The position numbers were made by a program, and so were the translations under genes. Positions 10,365-23,491 of a stretch of 64,000 bases of DNA are shown piece by piece. This DNA is from Diatrype stigma. Its lineage: Eukaryota > Ascomycota > Sordariomycetes > Xylariales > Diatrypaceae. The number at the start of each line of letters is the position of its first letter. The first letter of the stretch is position 1. The stretch is from assembly GCA_022225965.2 (NCBI GenBank), contig JAKJXP020000023.1:248001-312000 (forward strand), in the 5' to 3' direction. The notes under the pieces were generated by a model. That model saw only the letters and a list, made by a program, of their open reading frames with translations. It did no database searches and was not told the origin of the DNA.

Positions 10365-13342
10365 TCACCAGACCTCTTCCCAGTATTCCACGTTGTGCTC
10401 GATGATATGTCTCGCCGTCTCGACGTTAGAAGCGAGTCCCCCCATGACTAACGCATCATAGAGCGCTTGTCGAACTGCCTCTGGCATCTTCCCGGCGCTT
10501 CCACATAAGCATATGATGGCGCCTCTCTGAATCAAGAAGCAGACGTGAGCTGCCTCTTGACGGATGATGTCTTGCACATAGACCTTTTCCTTCTGATCCC
10601 TCGAGAATGCTGTGTGTACGGTGACCCCGAGGTCAACCCAGTCCTCGTGGAAGTAGAAGTCTGCTTTGCGATTACGGCCGCCGAAGAAAACCACATTGTC
10701 TCCAGAGTCAGGGTGAGTCAGACGGTCGTAAATCAATGAGCGTATAGGGGCGATGCCCGTTCCAGGTCCAATCGCTAGAAGGGGTGAGCGGATGTGTTGA
10801 CTCTTATTCGGCGGACCCTGATTATCCCCAATAGTGACGTTGATGACGGTGTTCGGTTTTAGAGATTCTAGGTATCGAGAGCAGAGCCCCTGCCGCGTTT
10901 TACGTAGGACCGTTTTGTACTTTACTAAAGCAACTAACAGTTCTACCCGCAATAGGTCGGCTCCTGGCTCTCTGAGCAATTCTCCCCCACTTGCGATGCT
11001 ATACTCTCGTCCTCGGATAGCAGGAAATACGGAAGGGATTTCTTGATATGGTATCTTTACCGATGGAAAATCCTGCAGAATTTCCAGGATCGATCGCCGG
11101 GGACGGGACGTGTAGTCATAGAATTCGTCCGTAAACTTGGGATCAGCAAACTCATGAAGCCGCTCCCTATGCATGGGATCGATTGTATGCCAAGCGATTT
11201 GGTCAATGAATATCCGCTTCGGAATGGCCGTTATATCGTAGTTATGAAGAAGAAGCTGTCTTAAAGTGGAATTAGGGAGGGGGAAACAGTTCCTCGGCTG
11301 TGGAAAGTTAGGCAATCCAGGTATACCACCTCCTTGCCTACTATGATGCTCAAACGGCTCATCAGCAACATCACCCCAGCCCATCAAGTCGATAAGTGCC
11401 TGAACATCTTCTGGGAAGTTCTTAGGATAGATCGTTAACACATCTCCTGGTTTGTAGTAAGGCTCAATGTGTTCCTCCGCCTGCAAGTCTTCCCTCGGGT
11501 AGACATAAAGAACAAGGCTCCGAACATCCTGCCAGTGATCACTGGGCGTAACACGCGAGTTGGTCTGTAGCAGAGCATTGAAGGCCATGGGAATAGGCAG
11601 GAGATCCGGAGGGGGTAGGATCTTGTCAACATCGTTGCTGTCCACTAAAGAGTATTTCGAAGGTTCATCACGCAATACATTCGGGCGGTCTAAGTTATCG
11701 ATGCCCCCCTTGACGAACCTGGCCGTTCCTTCCGATAATCGAGCTGGAAGAGCGTAGCTGGAATAATGCAGTCTCTCGTTTCGTAGGTCTTCCTCCAGGA
11801 GACTGGGATTTGCTAGGTCCACGTGACTGAACTGTGCGGCGGTCCGATCCAATGACTGCTTCTCGGTAGTATCTCGACTCACGTCGCTGATCGATGAAAG
11901 GTTGCTGTCCCCTGTGTTGCTGACAGTAGACCCATCAGATCTGCTCGAGGCCACGCCATTAGAGGACTCGTGGGCAGACATCGTGGCATCCATCCTTTTG
12001 GTGGTTGGCACTAGTTCAATCGTGAATTTGGGTGGGAGTCGAATCTCCGATGGTATTGGTGATACACCCTCTGGTAAGGGATGATCTGTCAATAGTTGGA
12101 TGCGAAGACTTGCAGACCAGGGCAGGTAGGCACCGTCAATGCTGACCAATAGTTAGTGGAAAACCGTGATGGATGATGATGCTGCCACGTATAGACAACA
12201 GATAGGTGTTGGGTGGGACGTGATATTGTGCAAGGGGGATTGTAGGGTAGATGACTTGAAGCAAGAACTGCAAGTCTCTCAACTAAAGAGTAAAAAAGAA
12301 GAAGAAGAATTTGGCAAGCAGTAAGGTTAATGCTGTAAGCCGAGGAAAGAAAAAGTGCGTACCCGTCGTCGTGACGTTCGTCAGCCTCACCGCGTGGATA
12401 GAACTCGGTCGCTCCAAGTTGCTCGATGCGTTTGTGAAGCTTCCTAGCTGCCCAGTTGTACCTGCAGGGTTCACGAGAAAGTTAGAGATGGCTTTGAGAC
12501 CAGGCATGCACCAAAAGCTAGAGAATTACCAAGCGCAGGCATGTATTGCATTGTCAGAAATAGGGTGATGCCGTACTTAGAATATGAGCTATCGCCCAGA
12601 CCAAAGGTGGTGAATCTCAGTTGACCGAGGCAATTGGGAGGGAGTCGCCTCCTAAGAAGGCTTTTCCAGAACTTCCGTGCGTTCTTGGGTATTTCACCTT
12701 GACCTGTGGTCGAGAGGACGAATATGACTAAGGGGAAATGTAGTAGAATATTCTAAACAGAACGGATACTCTGAATTAACGATTTTTCCTGCAGGAGTTC
12801 GCATCAAACAGAAACTGGATTGTCAAGAGACAATAGCTGCCTAGGGCGAGCTATTGGGGAGAAAGCTGGCCGTGGCCTGCAACGCTTTGACCGTTGGTTG
12901 CCGCACCGATCAGTCTTTGACGTGTAGTGTAGACGTGTAGTGTAGGCGTGTAGACGTGTAGATATGCAAACATGTAGACAATCATCATATCTCAGAGAAG
13001 GCCGATGCCGATGCCGATATTAAACCCAAGGCCGGAGGGACCAGGCAAAGGCAGACCCCCGAAAAAAACTATATATGTGGCATGTGTGTGGCAGAGCGTT
13101 GAGCGTTGAAATTACAGACACTGGCGCTGTCATAGGAGGAATTAAAGGAACCATAATAGGAGACAAGCTTCACTAACAAGATCAATATCGTTCATTTCGC
13201 AAACCCATGTCTTGAAATGGAGTCTTTCGGCAAGGCGCCCAATGTCCTCAGCTGAGTCTTGGCTGTTACCCGTTTCGGATCCGAAGGCTATGAGAATGCG
13301 TCTATTGCTGAGTCTCGCATCATTGCCGCTTCCATGATTCAT
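10365..13342 (-). CDS. TAH18: NADPH-dependent diflavin oxidoreductase (Tah18/NDOR1)
   Basis: Four exons: 13178-13342, 12577-12752, 12363-12461 and 10365-12141, giving 738 residues. In other fungi this enzyme passes electrons from NADPH through FAD and FMN to the Fe-S protein Dre2, at the first step of cytosolic iron-sulfur assembly. The N-terminal flavodoxin domain shows GSETGNS at residues 21-27, STTGQG, and FGLGDSSYSKYNW across the second junction. A serine-rich linker (about 190-260) follows. The FAD domain has the R525-x-Y-S motif and the NADPH domain has GPGTGIAPIRS, and the protein ends in aromatic residues (YWEEVW) as expected. Introns are 425, 115 and 221 nt; the first is long for this genome and contains a GTGTAG tandem repeat. 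The start is the first ATG ahead of the flavodoxin strand. The linker is longer than in the yeast protein. Confidence 0.93.
12919..12962. repeat. Tandem ACGTGTAG/TGTAG repeat in TAH18 intron 1
   Basis: Four to five imperfect copies of a unit built on CGTGTAG and TGTAG lie within the first intron of TAH18. Confidence 0.75.
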
Positions 13343-16300
13343 TTGTTCCTGGGTTTCAGAGCAGAGCAGGTAGCAGGTAGCAGGTAGCAGGTAGCAGGTG
13401 GTGGTAGTAGTGGTAGTAGTAGTAGCTGAAGGTAGCAGGTATCGAGGAGGGGAACAGCACCCAAGTAGTAAGACCCAAGCAGTAAGTAGGAGTGCTATCG
13501 CAGGGCGTGGGGTCTGAAACTTTTGATTGATAAGATTAAGAAATGGAAGCTTTGAGTCTACTAGGTACGACTACTATGTATGTATTGGTTTATGGAGAGG
13601 AAAGCATGTAGGAGACGTCGGGCGGCAATAATCTACATATGTCGTAAGCCTGTTGCCTAGGTACTTCTTGCCCTGTTACTACTAGGTATAGGTAGAATGT
13701 AGATAGGCAGTCACTACTAACTGCGGGCATCAAAAATTTCCCTCGTGGAATTGCTAGCTTGGTTCTTCGGTGTTAGAAGCACCTGCACCATTGTAGTATT
13801 TAGTACTCAGAGCTGGTCAGAGTTGGATACCACCTGCCTACCTCTATAGTACCGTTACAATGTATACCTACAGGTGCACCAAACTTACTTGACCTGATCC
13901 ATGTTCGTCGAGCATTCTTCACATGGCTTCGGCTAGACCGTTATAATGTAGGCTATAGTCGAATGCAACCTATGTATAGATTGGTAACATGGAAATCTGG
14001 AACAGCAACCAGTACACGCTATAGAGCTACATGAAATCCCGCAGTAGATTCCCGATAACGGTATCAGCGAAGTGTCTGATATCTATCGCTGACTTACCGT
14101 AGAACTTTGACAGTCTTGCTGACTATCTGCCAAGGATGGAAACGCTGAATCCGGCAGATTCGCGAAAGACGACCGATGGAACGCTTGTATCTTGTCGGAA
14201 TCTGACTTGCATACCCATAAGGCTGGCACGGCTGGCCGGACTTGCTGGCCTACCCGCACAACGCAGGGATACTATTAACTTAATATCAACCACGAGGGCA
14301 TGTAGGCATTGTTGCAGCCGCTAATGACAGTCACGAAGCGCCGGTCCTCGCCGGTGCAACATACAGACTGGGTCGGGGTTGCTCGTGGGCGATTTGAGTC
14401 TAAGGTGGTCTAAGGTGGTGGAGGCCCCGGGGTGACAGATCCAACAGTGGGGGAAAGCTAACACGTCAGTGACCGCTAAGAAAGAAAGCATCCTGTCCAT
14501 GAGCTGCTATGCTTGGGCGTTGGGGGTTGATATGCTTTTCCCTTCCTTCTCCCTTTACCTCTCTTCGCCTTCGGTTACGTGCCTATAATGACGAGGGTTC
14601 TATCCTTGTATGTCGTCGAGGGCGCACGGGAATGGAAGGTGAGCTACGAAGCAGGGCAACCAACATTTTGTATTTTCCTCGAGGACATGTGTTATCGATA
14701 AGGGGCCATGTAGGTTTTCAGCAGGTTGTCAGACAACAGACAATGGTGAATGTGAATGGCCAATTGTGCCGAAAAGGGGCATTCGCCGCATGCGAAATTT
14801 TTGATAATTTCCTTTGGGGGTGTCATGTAGGGAAACTCTGGGTGTAGGCGTATACAATCCGACAAGGGCCCCGGCCTCTTTCCTGAAGTTCTCGGAAGGC
14901 TTCTAGAACATAAAGAGACCCTGGCAGCGGTTGCTTTCGAACTTGAACTTTTATTGATCAATCACTACTTGTATCCATATTACCAAACCTCTTGATAGTC
15001 CTATTACAACCGTTGCTCCTTGCCCTTTGCGTCCTCCGTAGCAGTTGAAATGCCTATATGAATGAGTATATAACTGTGCACATAGTCGGGTAGGAATTGT
15101 CCGAACTTAGAGCATTAAGAAAGTGGCAACCCTAGGTAACTCCCTAAGATGGTGTAATTTGCCCATTTCATGCGGACAACCAAACGTGGCCATATCGCAT
15201 CTAATAACTGATATAATTTTATACTGCAAGAGATAACAAACTGAGGTATGAGATCGCTGGGTGTTGACAAAGAAAGGAGAAGGTGTTGAAGGCAAGAAGG
15301 ATTCTGGATAGGGAACGTGGGTACCTGAACTCAACCATTAGCTAACGGCGTGATGCGTCATTCGGCCAGGTGAGGGGCCTACAATAAAGCAAGCAGGTAA
15401 CACCCCCGAGCAAGCAAACTGTCCATGCAACAGCCTAGGGGACAAGCGAAAGCTGGCTCACATTATAAGCTGTCCCTCCTGCCTCCCATCAAGAGTGTTA
15501 TAAGTACAGTCAAGGCAAACACTAACTTCTTTGGAGGATGTAGCTATAATAGGGAGCAAGGCATAGTTGGCATTGACGTCAGAGGTAAGTAGGCATATAT
15601 TCATAAAACTGTCGTCCCATTACCGATCCTGCCGTGGCTAGGGATTATCTCTCGGTGGCAATAGTATACTACCTAGGTATTACCTACTCAGAATGAGTAT
15701 AAAGTTAATGTCTCCTCATTAAGGTCTGGAAAATCATATGTTTGGCACGTTTCAGTGTGTACCAATCCAGAGTCTTACTGCAGCTTCGAGGATCAGTCCA
15801 TACAGTATGTAGGTACCTAGGTACCTAGTTAGCATACGACATATAATATGAAGGTTGTAAGTCAAGTGAGTCAATGTCAGTATTGTGCATACATAGTATT
15901 CTACGCCATCATTGTTTCCTAGTTCTGTAGATAGATTTCACGACAGGCAGGCAGGCGGGCAGGCAAGCGACAATCAATATTCACTTTCTCTTACCTTCAC
16001 TTACCACCATCAGACCATCTCCAGATCGCGCACGAGCCAATTCTTATAGCAGTCTGCTTTTGGACTATAAAGTAAGGTACATACATCCTATTATAGGTTC
16101 TTCGAACAGGTAGCAAAATCGACGTGTACATCAGCACCTGACTGCTTCTGCTATTTTCCAAGGTTCTGAGTTTTCATTGTGAAGCTTTCTGATTCGTCGG
16201 TACTGATAAAGAAGACCCGGTCATTAACCTACTTGAACCCAGGTAGGTTCTTTTCACCGCCTAAGACTCTAGAAACCTGGCCTTCCACTCTGCTACTTCA

Positions 16301-17075
16301 TCGAACTACTGACTAGATCAGGTCTTCCTATCTTATTTTCCATACCGCAAGAACATACAACCTTGGCACCGAATCCCAAAATTTGCGAAGGAGGGATTTG
16401 AGTTTTGATACATCCCCCTGCAATACTCCGGTCAACAGAGAAACAGTTGTGATTGCTCAGGTAAGTGCGATATGGGATGTGTGTGGTGCGATGCCTGCTA
16501 CATACCTGCCTGCTGTACATCCGCATTCCCTTGTAGGTGCTGGCCAATCATGCGGCTACCCTGGGCTGCCAGGCACCTGGGTACTGCACTTTGACCTTCA
16601 CACCCACCGTTCCCCTATCAAGGCAGTGTTGCACAACCTAGCACTAGACCTACCCTGCCTTCCCTGCAAGCACCCAGCACCCAGCACCAGCACCCAGCAC
16701 AGCAAGCAACAAGCAGCAACAATGCGCAGGCCAGGCGCAACCCCTTCCCCAAAGCAAATCCACCTTTCCGCCTCATAAAAATTTCTAGGTCCTATCGGCG
16801 ATGCACTTCTAAATCCTCTCCCTCCTCTTCTTCATACCTCTCAACCTCAGATCAACTTCAAGCACTTGTGTCACAACTCGACCACCACACTCAATTCTTC
16901 TCACTTCTTCTCTAGGGCACGTAGCCACCCTGATTTCCTCCCCCGAAATTGTTCAAGAGTTCAATACTGAACCCGACCGAACGTCTACGTCTTTAATTTT
17001 CTGACTATTCCAAGCTAAGCAATATCAACAAAACTCCAACTCAATCTCCCAACCCACCCACAACAACCAGACAAA
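13343..17075. other. Intergenic region between divergent TAH18 and the SBP1-like gene
   Basis: No gene recognised in 3.7 kb. It starts with an AGGTAGC tandem repeat (13367-13440), carries GTACCTAGGTACCTAG at 15815-15828 and a GGCAGGCGGGCAGGCAAG run near 15945, and ends with a CA/CT-rich stretch (about 16660-17070) that looks like the promoter and 5' leader of the downstream RNA-binding protein gene. A consensus donor GTAAGT at 16462 could belong to a leader intron. Confidence 0.55.
13367..13440. repeat. AGGTAGC tandem repeat passing into GGTAGTAGT repeat
   Basis: Five nearly perfect 7-bp units are followed by a GTAGTAGTGGTAGTAGT run, directly upstream of the TAH18 start. Confidence 0.85.
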
Positions 17076-18634
17076 ATGGCCGCCGCCGTGGAGAAAGTTG
17101 CAGACGCTGTCAAGGACGTTACCAACGCTCTTAGCAATACCTCTATCACTGGCAAGGACGAGAACAAGGATGCCGTCCACGCCAGTGCCGCCGAGGGCCG
17201 CCGACTGTACATTGGCAACCTCGCATATGCGACAACCGAGGGGGAGTTGAAAGAATTCTTCAAGGGTTATCTTGTGTAAGTTCGACTCTGTACCTGACCG
17301 CCCTTCCTCTTGGCGACATCCGCATCTACTACTTCAGCACAGCGCTCGGCAGCCTATATGACTATTGCTCTCAAGTTCTGGAGTTGCCGCATCTACCACT
17401 GTCATGGTTTCCTAGTTTTGGCATTCTACAGATGTTTCGATTCAGACCCACACACAGCCTAGTCTTCATTCCTCAATCCTTGGCCTGTGCTTGATCCTTG
17501 TCCATCTATATACGCTTGGAGAGGACTGAGCGGTATATCGCAAACTAAGCACAAGCCCAACACTCATGGGTCTTGGTCACTCTGCAAAGCCCCGAACTCT
17601 GCATTATAGTCTCACATCGATGTGATGGAGCACAACTGACCTTCTTGTTAGGGAGTCCGTCTCCATTCCCAAGAACCCTCGCACCGACCGCCCTGTGGGC
17701 TACGCCTTCGTCGACCTCTCTACCCCGACTGAGGCTGAGCGTGCCATTGCTGAGCTTTCCGGCAAGGACATCCTCGAGCGCAAGGTCTCCGTTCAGCTTG
17801 CCCGCACTCCCCAGCCTGCTGGCGAGAAGGCTGAGGGCGCTAACGGTGATTCTGGTGCCGAGGGTTCCCGTCGCCGAGCTTCGGGACGTGGTCGTGGCCG
17901 AGGCCGCGGTCGTGCCGGTCGCGCTGGACGCGGTGGCCGATCTGTACGTATTTCCTCTAGTAGCTAGGGAAACACCTTCTGTTCCAATGCTACAGTTCAA
18001 GTGCTGCAGTTCAAATGCTAACATTTTCTCAGGAGGGCAATGATGCCACCACCGAGGGCGCGGCAGACAATGCCGGCGCACCTGACAGCACTGAGGTTTT
18101 ACCATTGACGGACATCACCAACAAGACGAATACTGACAACGTGGACAAGAAGAAAGGGGACCGCCCCGCCCGTGAGCGACGTGAACGTGGACCGCCTGCT
18201 GATGGTATCCCCTCCAAGAACAAGGTCATGGTTGCCAACCTGCCTTACGACCTGACTGAGGAGAAGGTATTTGAATCCCCCTCGATGTATAATGAAGTCA
18301 CATATCTGACCTGATCGTACAGCTTAAGGAGCTTTTCGAGGCTTACGAGCCTTCCTCTGCCAAGATCGCCCTTCGCCCGATCCCCCGATTCATGATCAAG
18401 AAGCTTCAGGCGCGTGGCGAGCCTCGCAAGGGACGTGGCTTCGGCTTCGTTACTCTGGCTTCCGAGGAGCTGCAACAGAAGGCCGTTGCCGAGATGAACG
18501 GCAAGGAGATCGAGGGCCGCGAGATCGCTGTCAAGGTCGCTATTGACAGCCCCGACAAGACGGACGAGGAGGCCAACATCCCCCCTGAGGCTGAGACCAA
18601 CGGCCAGGAGGCGGCTCCCGCTGCTACCTCCTAA
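17076..18634 (+). CDS. RRM-RGG-RRM nucleic-acid binding protein (Sbp1-like)
   Basis: Four exons: 17076-17275, 17652-17943, 18033-18266 and 18323-18634, giving 345 residues. The first RNA recognition motif starts near residue 42 with RNP2 LYIGNL (44-49) and has RNP1-like VGYAFVDL (82-89). An arginine-glycine box of GRG repeats (about 139-164) follows. A second motif begins near 228 (VMVANLPYDL) and has RNP1 GRGFGFVTL. The order RRM, RGG, RRM is that of yeast Sbp1, which binds mRNA and eIF4G and represses translation under stress; the same role here is inferred. The acidic, alanine-rich tail is typical of filamentous ascomycete members. Intron 1 is 376 nt, long for this region, and splits the first RRM; the join at residue 67 restores the motif. 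A long CT-rich leader suggests strong expression. Confidence 0.88.
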
Positions 18635-19894
18635 ACATCTTCGACGACTCTGTCACGATCGGGATGGGGACCGTATAGCTATCACCAAATCACCCAGCAA
18701 CCAGCATGATTTCCTTTACCCGCTCATGGATTCGGTCAACGATTTATGACGAAGACCAAGAGTCACGGGTCACGGCTGCGTCGATGCCTTGATTTTCATA
18801 GTAGATACGAATGAAAACTCGGGCAGTAGCAAATATGGCTTCGGATATTATCAATGGAGAAATGTTCTGCAGCTAGTGGGCTTTGTCTCCGATGGGCGTC
18901 TGAGCCACTATGCTGCAGCTTTTGGCAAGCATCTTAATTCATGACAAATGAAATTACACCTCCGTCTTTCTGCTATATGTGTTATTTGCTTTGCCTCGCG
19001 CTTTTATCTCTCTTGGCCTGTATACTACTATCTAGCTGGAACAGCGGGGCTGGTTCATGGAGGGGCTGAGAAGTTCTCAAGCGTGACAATACACATGATT
19101 GATGTGGAAAATGGTGCAATGTTTTGCTTGTCGTGTGCATTAAAGCTGTCTCCCATGGTGCATTCTGGGCGCAGACGTGTCCTATTGTGAAGTCCGGCCA
19201 TACTACCTAGCACTATAGTATGTACAAGGTATAGGTAGGTAGTTCCTAGTACCTACCTAGGTATCTTGGTATCTGCAATGTTGGAATTCAAAAATGCGGT
19301 GAATGCTTCCGGTCACGGTAAATAAGCAGGGAATATTGTACCATTTCATTGCCAGTTATATATGCGAATCCATGTTGATTGGCCAGGTATTTGGATCTCT
19401 CTGTGCCAAGCCTAGGCCCTGGTAGAAGCCACAGGACGAGTACAAATAGCATAAAGCGGGCATAAAGCTTGAAGACAATGTGGGAGTCCAGCTGGGCAGC
19501 TGGGCAGCTGGGCAGGCTGGCTGGTCGGGGTCAGAGGTCACTACCGGTGTGTGGAGACCTAGCCCGATGGATAATATGGAGAAAGACGCTTTGATTGGCC
19601 TTCCAGGAAAGTTCATTAACCCAGTTAACCCAGTCAGCCCAGTTATCCAGTTTTCCCGACACGCATCCTTTACATTAGGTAGGTACGAAGTACTGTAGGT
19701 AGTAATCAGCGCTACCTTTACTGGAGGGTCCCTAATAACTAATTTAATTACCTGGACTATCTGGAGGTCATTGTTGATATCGGGAAACGTATTCCATTAC
19801 AAGCAGCACAGCCTTTCCAGAGAACCTCGCCAATCCCACCACCCATTGACGCACCGTCGCAGTCCATTTGTGCATCAGGCACTCAATTCCCACC
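18635..19894. other. Intergenic region
   Basis: 3' flank of the SBP1-like gene and 5' flank of GCS1. It holds a TACCTACCTAGGTA motif near 19250, a GCTGGGCA tandem repeat at about 19490-19515, and CCCAGTTAACCCAGTCAGCCCAG near 19620. No gene seen. Confidence 0.6.
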
Positions 19895-21602
19895 ATGGCT
19901 TCCAAGGCGATGTGGGAAGTCGATCCCGAAACCCGCTCAAAGGTACGCATACATACGCCTGAGACCCTGACCAGCCGAGTGGATGGATGATGGATGAGGA
20001 ACGTTGGATACAACACGCGCGCTCGGAGGACACAAACTCGCGAGCAAAAGCAAAGCGTTTCATAAGCGAAGACAAGGCTGACGTTTCTCTGCCCCGCCTC
20101 TTTTTGCCGCCGGGCGCGCCAACGAAAACAGCTCCTCGCGATCCAGAAGACCAACAACAACCACCAGTGCTGCGACTGCGGGGCGCCGAGCCCGCAGTGG
20201 GCGTCGCCCAAGTTCGGGGTGTTCATCTGCCTGTCGTGCGCGGGCGTGCACCGCGGCCTCGGCGTGCACATCTCGTTCGTGCGGTCCGTCACCATGGACG
20301 CCTTCAAGCAGGCCGAGATCGAGCGCATGCGGCTGGGCGGCAACGCGGGCTGGCGCCGGTTCTTCGAGGAGCACGACGACACCCGCATGCGCGGCCTCTC
20401 GTGGGACGACGCCACCATCGCCGAGCGCTACGGCGGCGAGGTCGGCGAGGAGTGGAAGGATCGCCTCGCGGCCAAGGTCGAGGGCCGCGAGTACGTCGCC
20501 GGCGAGAGGAAGAGCAGCGTTGCTAGCGCGAACAATAATAATAGCACGACACGGTCGGGTAGCGGCAGTAATGCGGGGGCCAGAGAGGGGGGAGCGCAGG
20601 GAAAGAAGCAGAGCATCAGCAGGACGAACACCCCGCTGCAGGGCGTCGCGACGAGCGGGAGCCGGACAGCCAGCCCGAACCGGACGGCGGGGGCGGCGGG
20701 GCCGGGCGCCGGCGGCAAGGTCAAGGTCGACGACAAGTACTTCGCGCGCCTGGGCGAGGAGAACGCGGCGCGGTCGGCGGACCTCCCGCCCAACCAGGGC
20801 GGCAAGTACGCCGGGTTCGGCAACACGCCCGGCGGGTCGTCCTCCTCGGCCGAGACCACCGGCTTCGGGCGCGGCAGCGAGGCCGGGCTGCCCGACCTCA
20901 GCGACCTCCAGCGGGACGCCGTCGCGACCGTCACCAAGGGCTGGGGCTGGTTCACCAGCACCGTCAAGAACGTCAATGCCGACTTCATCCAGCCTACGGC
21001 TAGCAAGGTAAGTGGTGGTGATGGTCAGCGAAGGGGATAGCGCGTGTGCTTGTATTGTTTCTATTATGTTTTCCCCATGTCTTTCGATTTAATTCACTTC
21101 TCTCTTGGGGTATTCTTAACTTATGCCCGGTTGTCTTGTTCTATGCTATGCCGGGCTAGGCCGTGAAGTCTACCTACCACCAATAACGACACTGCCACCT
21201 ACCCTTCCCCCCTACACAGTCACGAAAGCCTAGCTAACACGCGTGCGCACATAGTTATCCGAAACCGACTTCGCCGCCCAGGCGCGATTGGCGGCAGGCA
21301 ACGTGGGCCGCGTGGCCCAGACGGGCGTCCGGGGCGCGCAGGAAGGCTTCACCCGGTTCGTCGAGGGCCCCGACGGCCGGAGACACCCGCAGCAGCAGGC
21401 GCCCCTGGACGAGAGCAAGAAGGCGTTCTGGGACGACTTCGCGTCGGCGGCGGACCAGCGCCACGGCACCGGCCCCAAGTACAGCGCCGTCGGCACGTCG
21501 GCCATGGGCCGGGCCGGCAACAAGAACGCGGCTACGCCCGCGGCCGGGGCGGACGCGGCGGCGGCGGCGAAGAAGAAGGATGATGAGTGGGATGATTGGT
21601 AG
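19895..21602 (+). CDS. GCS1: ADP-ribosylation factor GTPase-activating protein (Gcs1-type ArfGAP)
   Basis: Three exons: 19895-19942, 20132-21007 and 21255-21602, giving 423 residues. The ArfGAP domain fills residues 1-125. It has the zinc finger C29-x2-C32-x16-C49-x2-C52 and the catalytic arginine finger R57 in GVHRGLGVH. The protein stimulates GTP hydrolysis on Arf during Golgi-to-ER and post-Golgi vesicle traffic. The rest is low-complexity Ser/Gly/Asn linker with two short amphipathic segments (around residue 280 and in the last exon, [14 protein letters not shown]) like the ALPS/lipid-packing and Gcs1 tail motifs, and it ends in the acidic-tryptophan DDEWDDW tail that in yeast Gcs1 contacts COPI. 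The 16-codon first exon is supported by the family-conserved [16 protein letters not shown] start. GC content is much higher than in flanking DNA. Confidence 0.93.
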
Positions 21603-22371
21603 GTGAAGAAGAGGGGGAGAAGGAGGGTGAACGGATGATGGACTTCCCTTCTTCTGTTGTCCATCATGCGATTCCCTATTTACATTGCATGCAGAAGAGA
21701 GCGCAAAGCTACCAGTCAGATGGCTGGACTGGCTGGCTGGCTGGCTGGATTCGTAGCGTAGCTGGCAGGCAGGCATATCTAACTATCTACCATTGGGAAG
21801 GGGGTAGGGGATAGCTGTATGATTATTGAAATCTTCCTACAAAGTTATAAGTTAGAAAGGAGTTCTCTGGGTAGTTAGCGTGTATAAGTTACAGTACAGC
21901 CTTAAGTTTCAGCTTCTTTTTATGTTTTCTGACTTCACATTTACGTTGTTACTATGTCCTCGTTGAACTATTAAACTGCATGAATAGGTGCCTAGCTAAG
22001 AAGGCTCAATTGGCCATGTATTTATATGCTTACTTAAGTATTTTCTTATGAGTTGTATTCCAAATATACTGCGATTCCGGGGAATCTTGGCACCCGACCT
22101 TCAATTCCGTGTGGTCAATGGCGCTGGGGCAAGGGTGGGCCGCGTTGGCCCGAGGCTTAAATCGGCTACTGCCGGTTTCGGTCTCACGTTTTCCGTTCTG
22201 CCCTGCGTCATTCCAAATTGATACGGGGACTGTTCCGTACGAAGCACATGCAAAGTCGCCGACCGTCGCTCTCTACGAACCACCTACACAATTCCACCTG
22301 CCCCTCCTCAGATTGCACCTTGCACCTCGCACACAGAGCCCGAAGTGCAACAGGTCGCTAGCCAGCCAGCC
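21603..22371. other. Intergenic region between GCS1 and ETF beta
   Basis: AT-rich 3' flank of GCS1 with a GGCTGGCTGGCT run at 21727-21748, then the promoter side of the ETF gene. Nothing else seen. Confidence 0.6.
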
Positions 22372-23491
22372 ATGTCTGCGTTACGGATTCTCGTCCCAGT
22401 GAAGCGCGTGATCGACTATGCGGTAAGTTCTGCGTTCGCGATAGAGACTGGCGGGGCATTCGCCTCATGCTTTACACACAAACACACACACACACGACCT
22501 ACATGGCATTGCCATCACAAAGAGAAAGAAGCTAATCATTCCACACCGGGCTGGCTCCCGCATTCGCAATGCAAACTAGGTCAAACCGCGCGTGAACAAG
22601 GCCCAGACGGGCGTCGAGACGGCCGGCGTCAAGCACAGCATGAACCCGTTCGACGAGCTGTCGGTCGAGGAGGCGGTGCGCATCCGCGAGCGCAAGTCGG
22701 CGCCGGGCGGCGTCGAGGACATCTGCGTGGTGTCGGCGGGGCCGGCCAAGGCGCAGGACGTGCTGCGGACGGCGCTGGCGATGGGGGCCGACCGCGGCGT
22801 GCACGTGGAGCTGAAGGCGGCGGACGGGTCCGAAGATCTAGAACCGCTGGCGGTGGCGAAGGTGCTGCGCGCCCTGGTCGACCGCGAGCGGTCCAACCTC
22901 GTCATCCTCGGCAAGCAGAGCATCGACGACGACGCGGCGCAGACGGGCCAGATGCTCGCGGGCCTGCTGGGCTGGGGCCAGGCCACGCAGGCCAGCGCGG
23001 TGCGGTTCGTGGAGAACGGCGAAGGCGGAGACAGCATCGAGGTCACGCAGGAGGTCGACGGCGGCGCCGCCACCGTCCGCGCCCGCCTGCCCCTCGTCAT
23101 CACCACCGACCTGCGCCTCAACGAGCCCCGCTACGCGAGCCTGCCCAACATCATGAAGGCTAAGAAGAAGCCCCTCGTCAAGCTCGGCCTGAGCGACCTG
23201 GGCGTCGCGAACGAGAGGCGGTTGAAGGTCGTGAAGGTTACGGGTATGTTTTCTTCTTCTTTTTATTTCCCCCTCCTCCATGCCTCACTCTCTTCTATCC
23301 TCCCACCCCTTCCCACTTGCCACTTGTTGAAGTGGTGGACGGATGGATGGCAGGGAGTATGGAGACTACCTGTTCAGATGACGTTGATAACTGACTGGTT
23401 TCTCGTAGAACCCGAGCCGAGGCAGGGAGGTGGAAAGGTGGAGAATGTCGATGGCCTGGTGGGCAAGTTGAAGGAGCTCGGTGCCCTATAA
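22372..23491 (+). CDS. Electron transfer flavoprotein beta subunit
   Basis: Three exons: 22372-22422, 22580-23243 and 23409-23491, giving 265 residues. Opening residues MSALRILVPVKRVIDYA followed by VKPRVNK are the ETF beta signature. The family block NPFDELSVEEAVRIRE lies at about 40-55, and the FAD/AMP-binding region around VILGKQSIDDDAAQTGQMLAGLLG is intact. The protein pairs with ETF alpha in the mitochondrial matrix and carries electrons from acyl-CoA and other dehydrogenases to ETF-ubiquinone oxidoreductase. There is no long presequence, as usual for this subunit. The last exon encodes only the C-terminal helix (NVDGLVGKLKELGAL) after a 165-nt intron. Very GC-rich coding sequence. Confidence 0.94.

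Noticed and set aside
20428..21006. Minus-strand open frame over GCS1
   Set aside because: Shadow of the GC-rich ArfGAP coding sequence; no domain.
22345..23163. 272-codon plus-strand frame rich in Arg/Gly over ETF beta
   Set aside because: Another frame of the ETF beta exons, crossing its first intron; low-complexity composition only.
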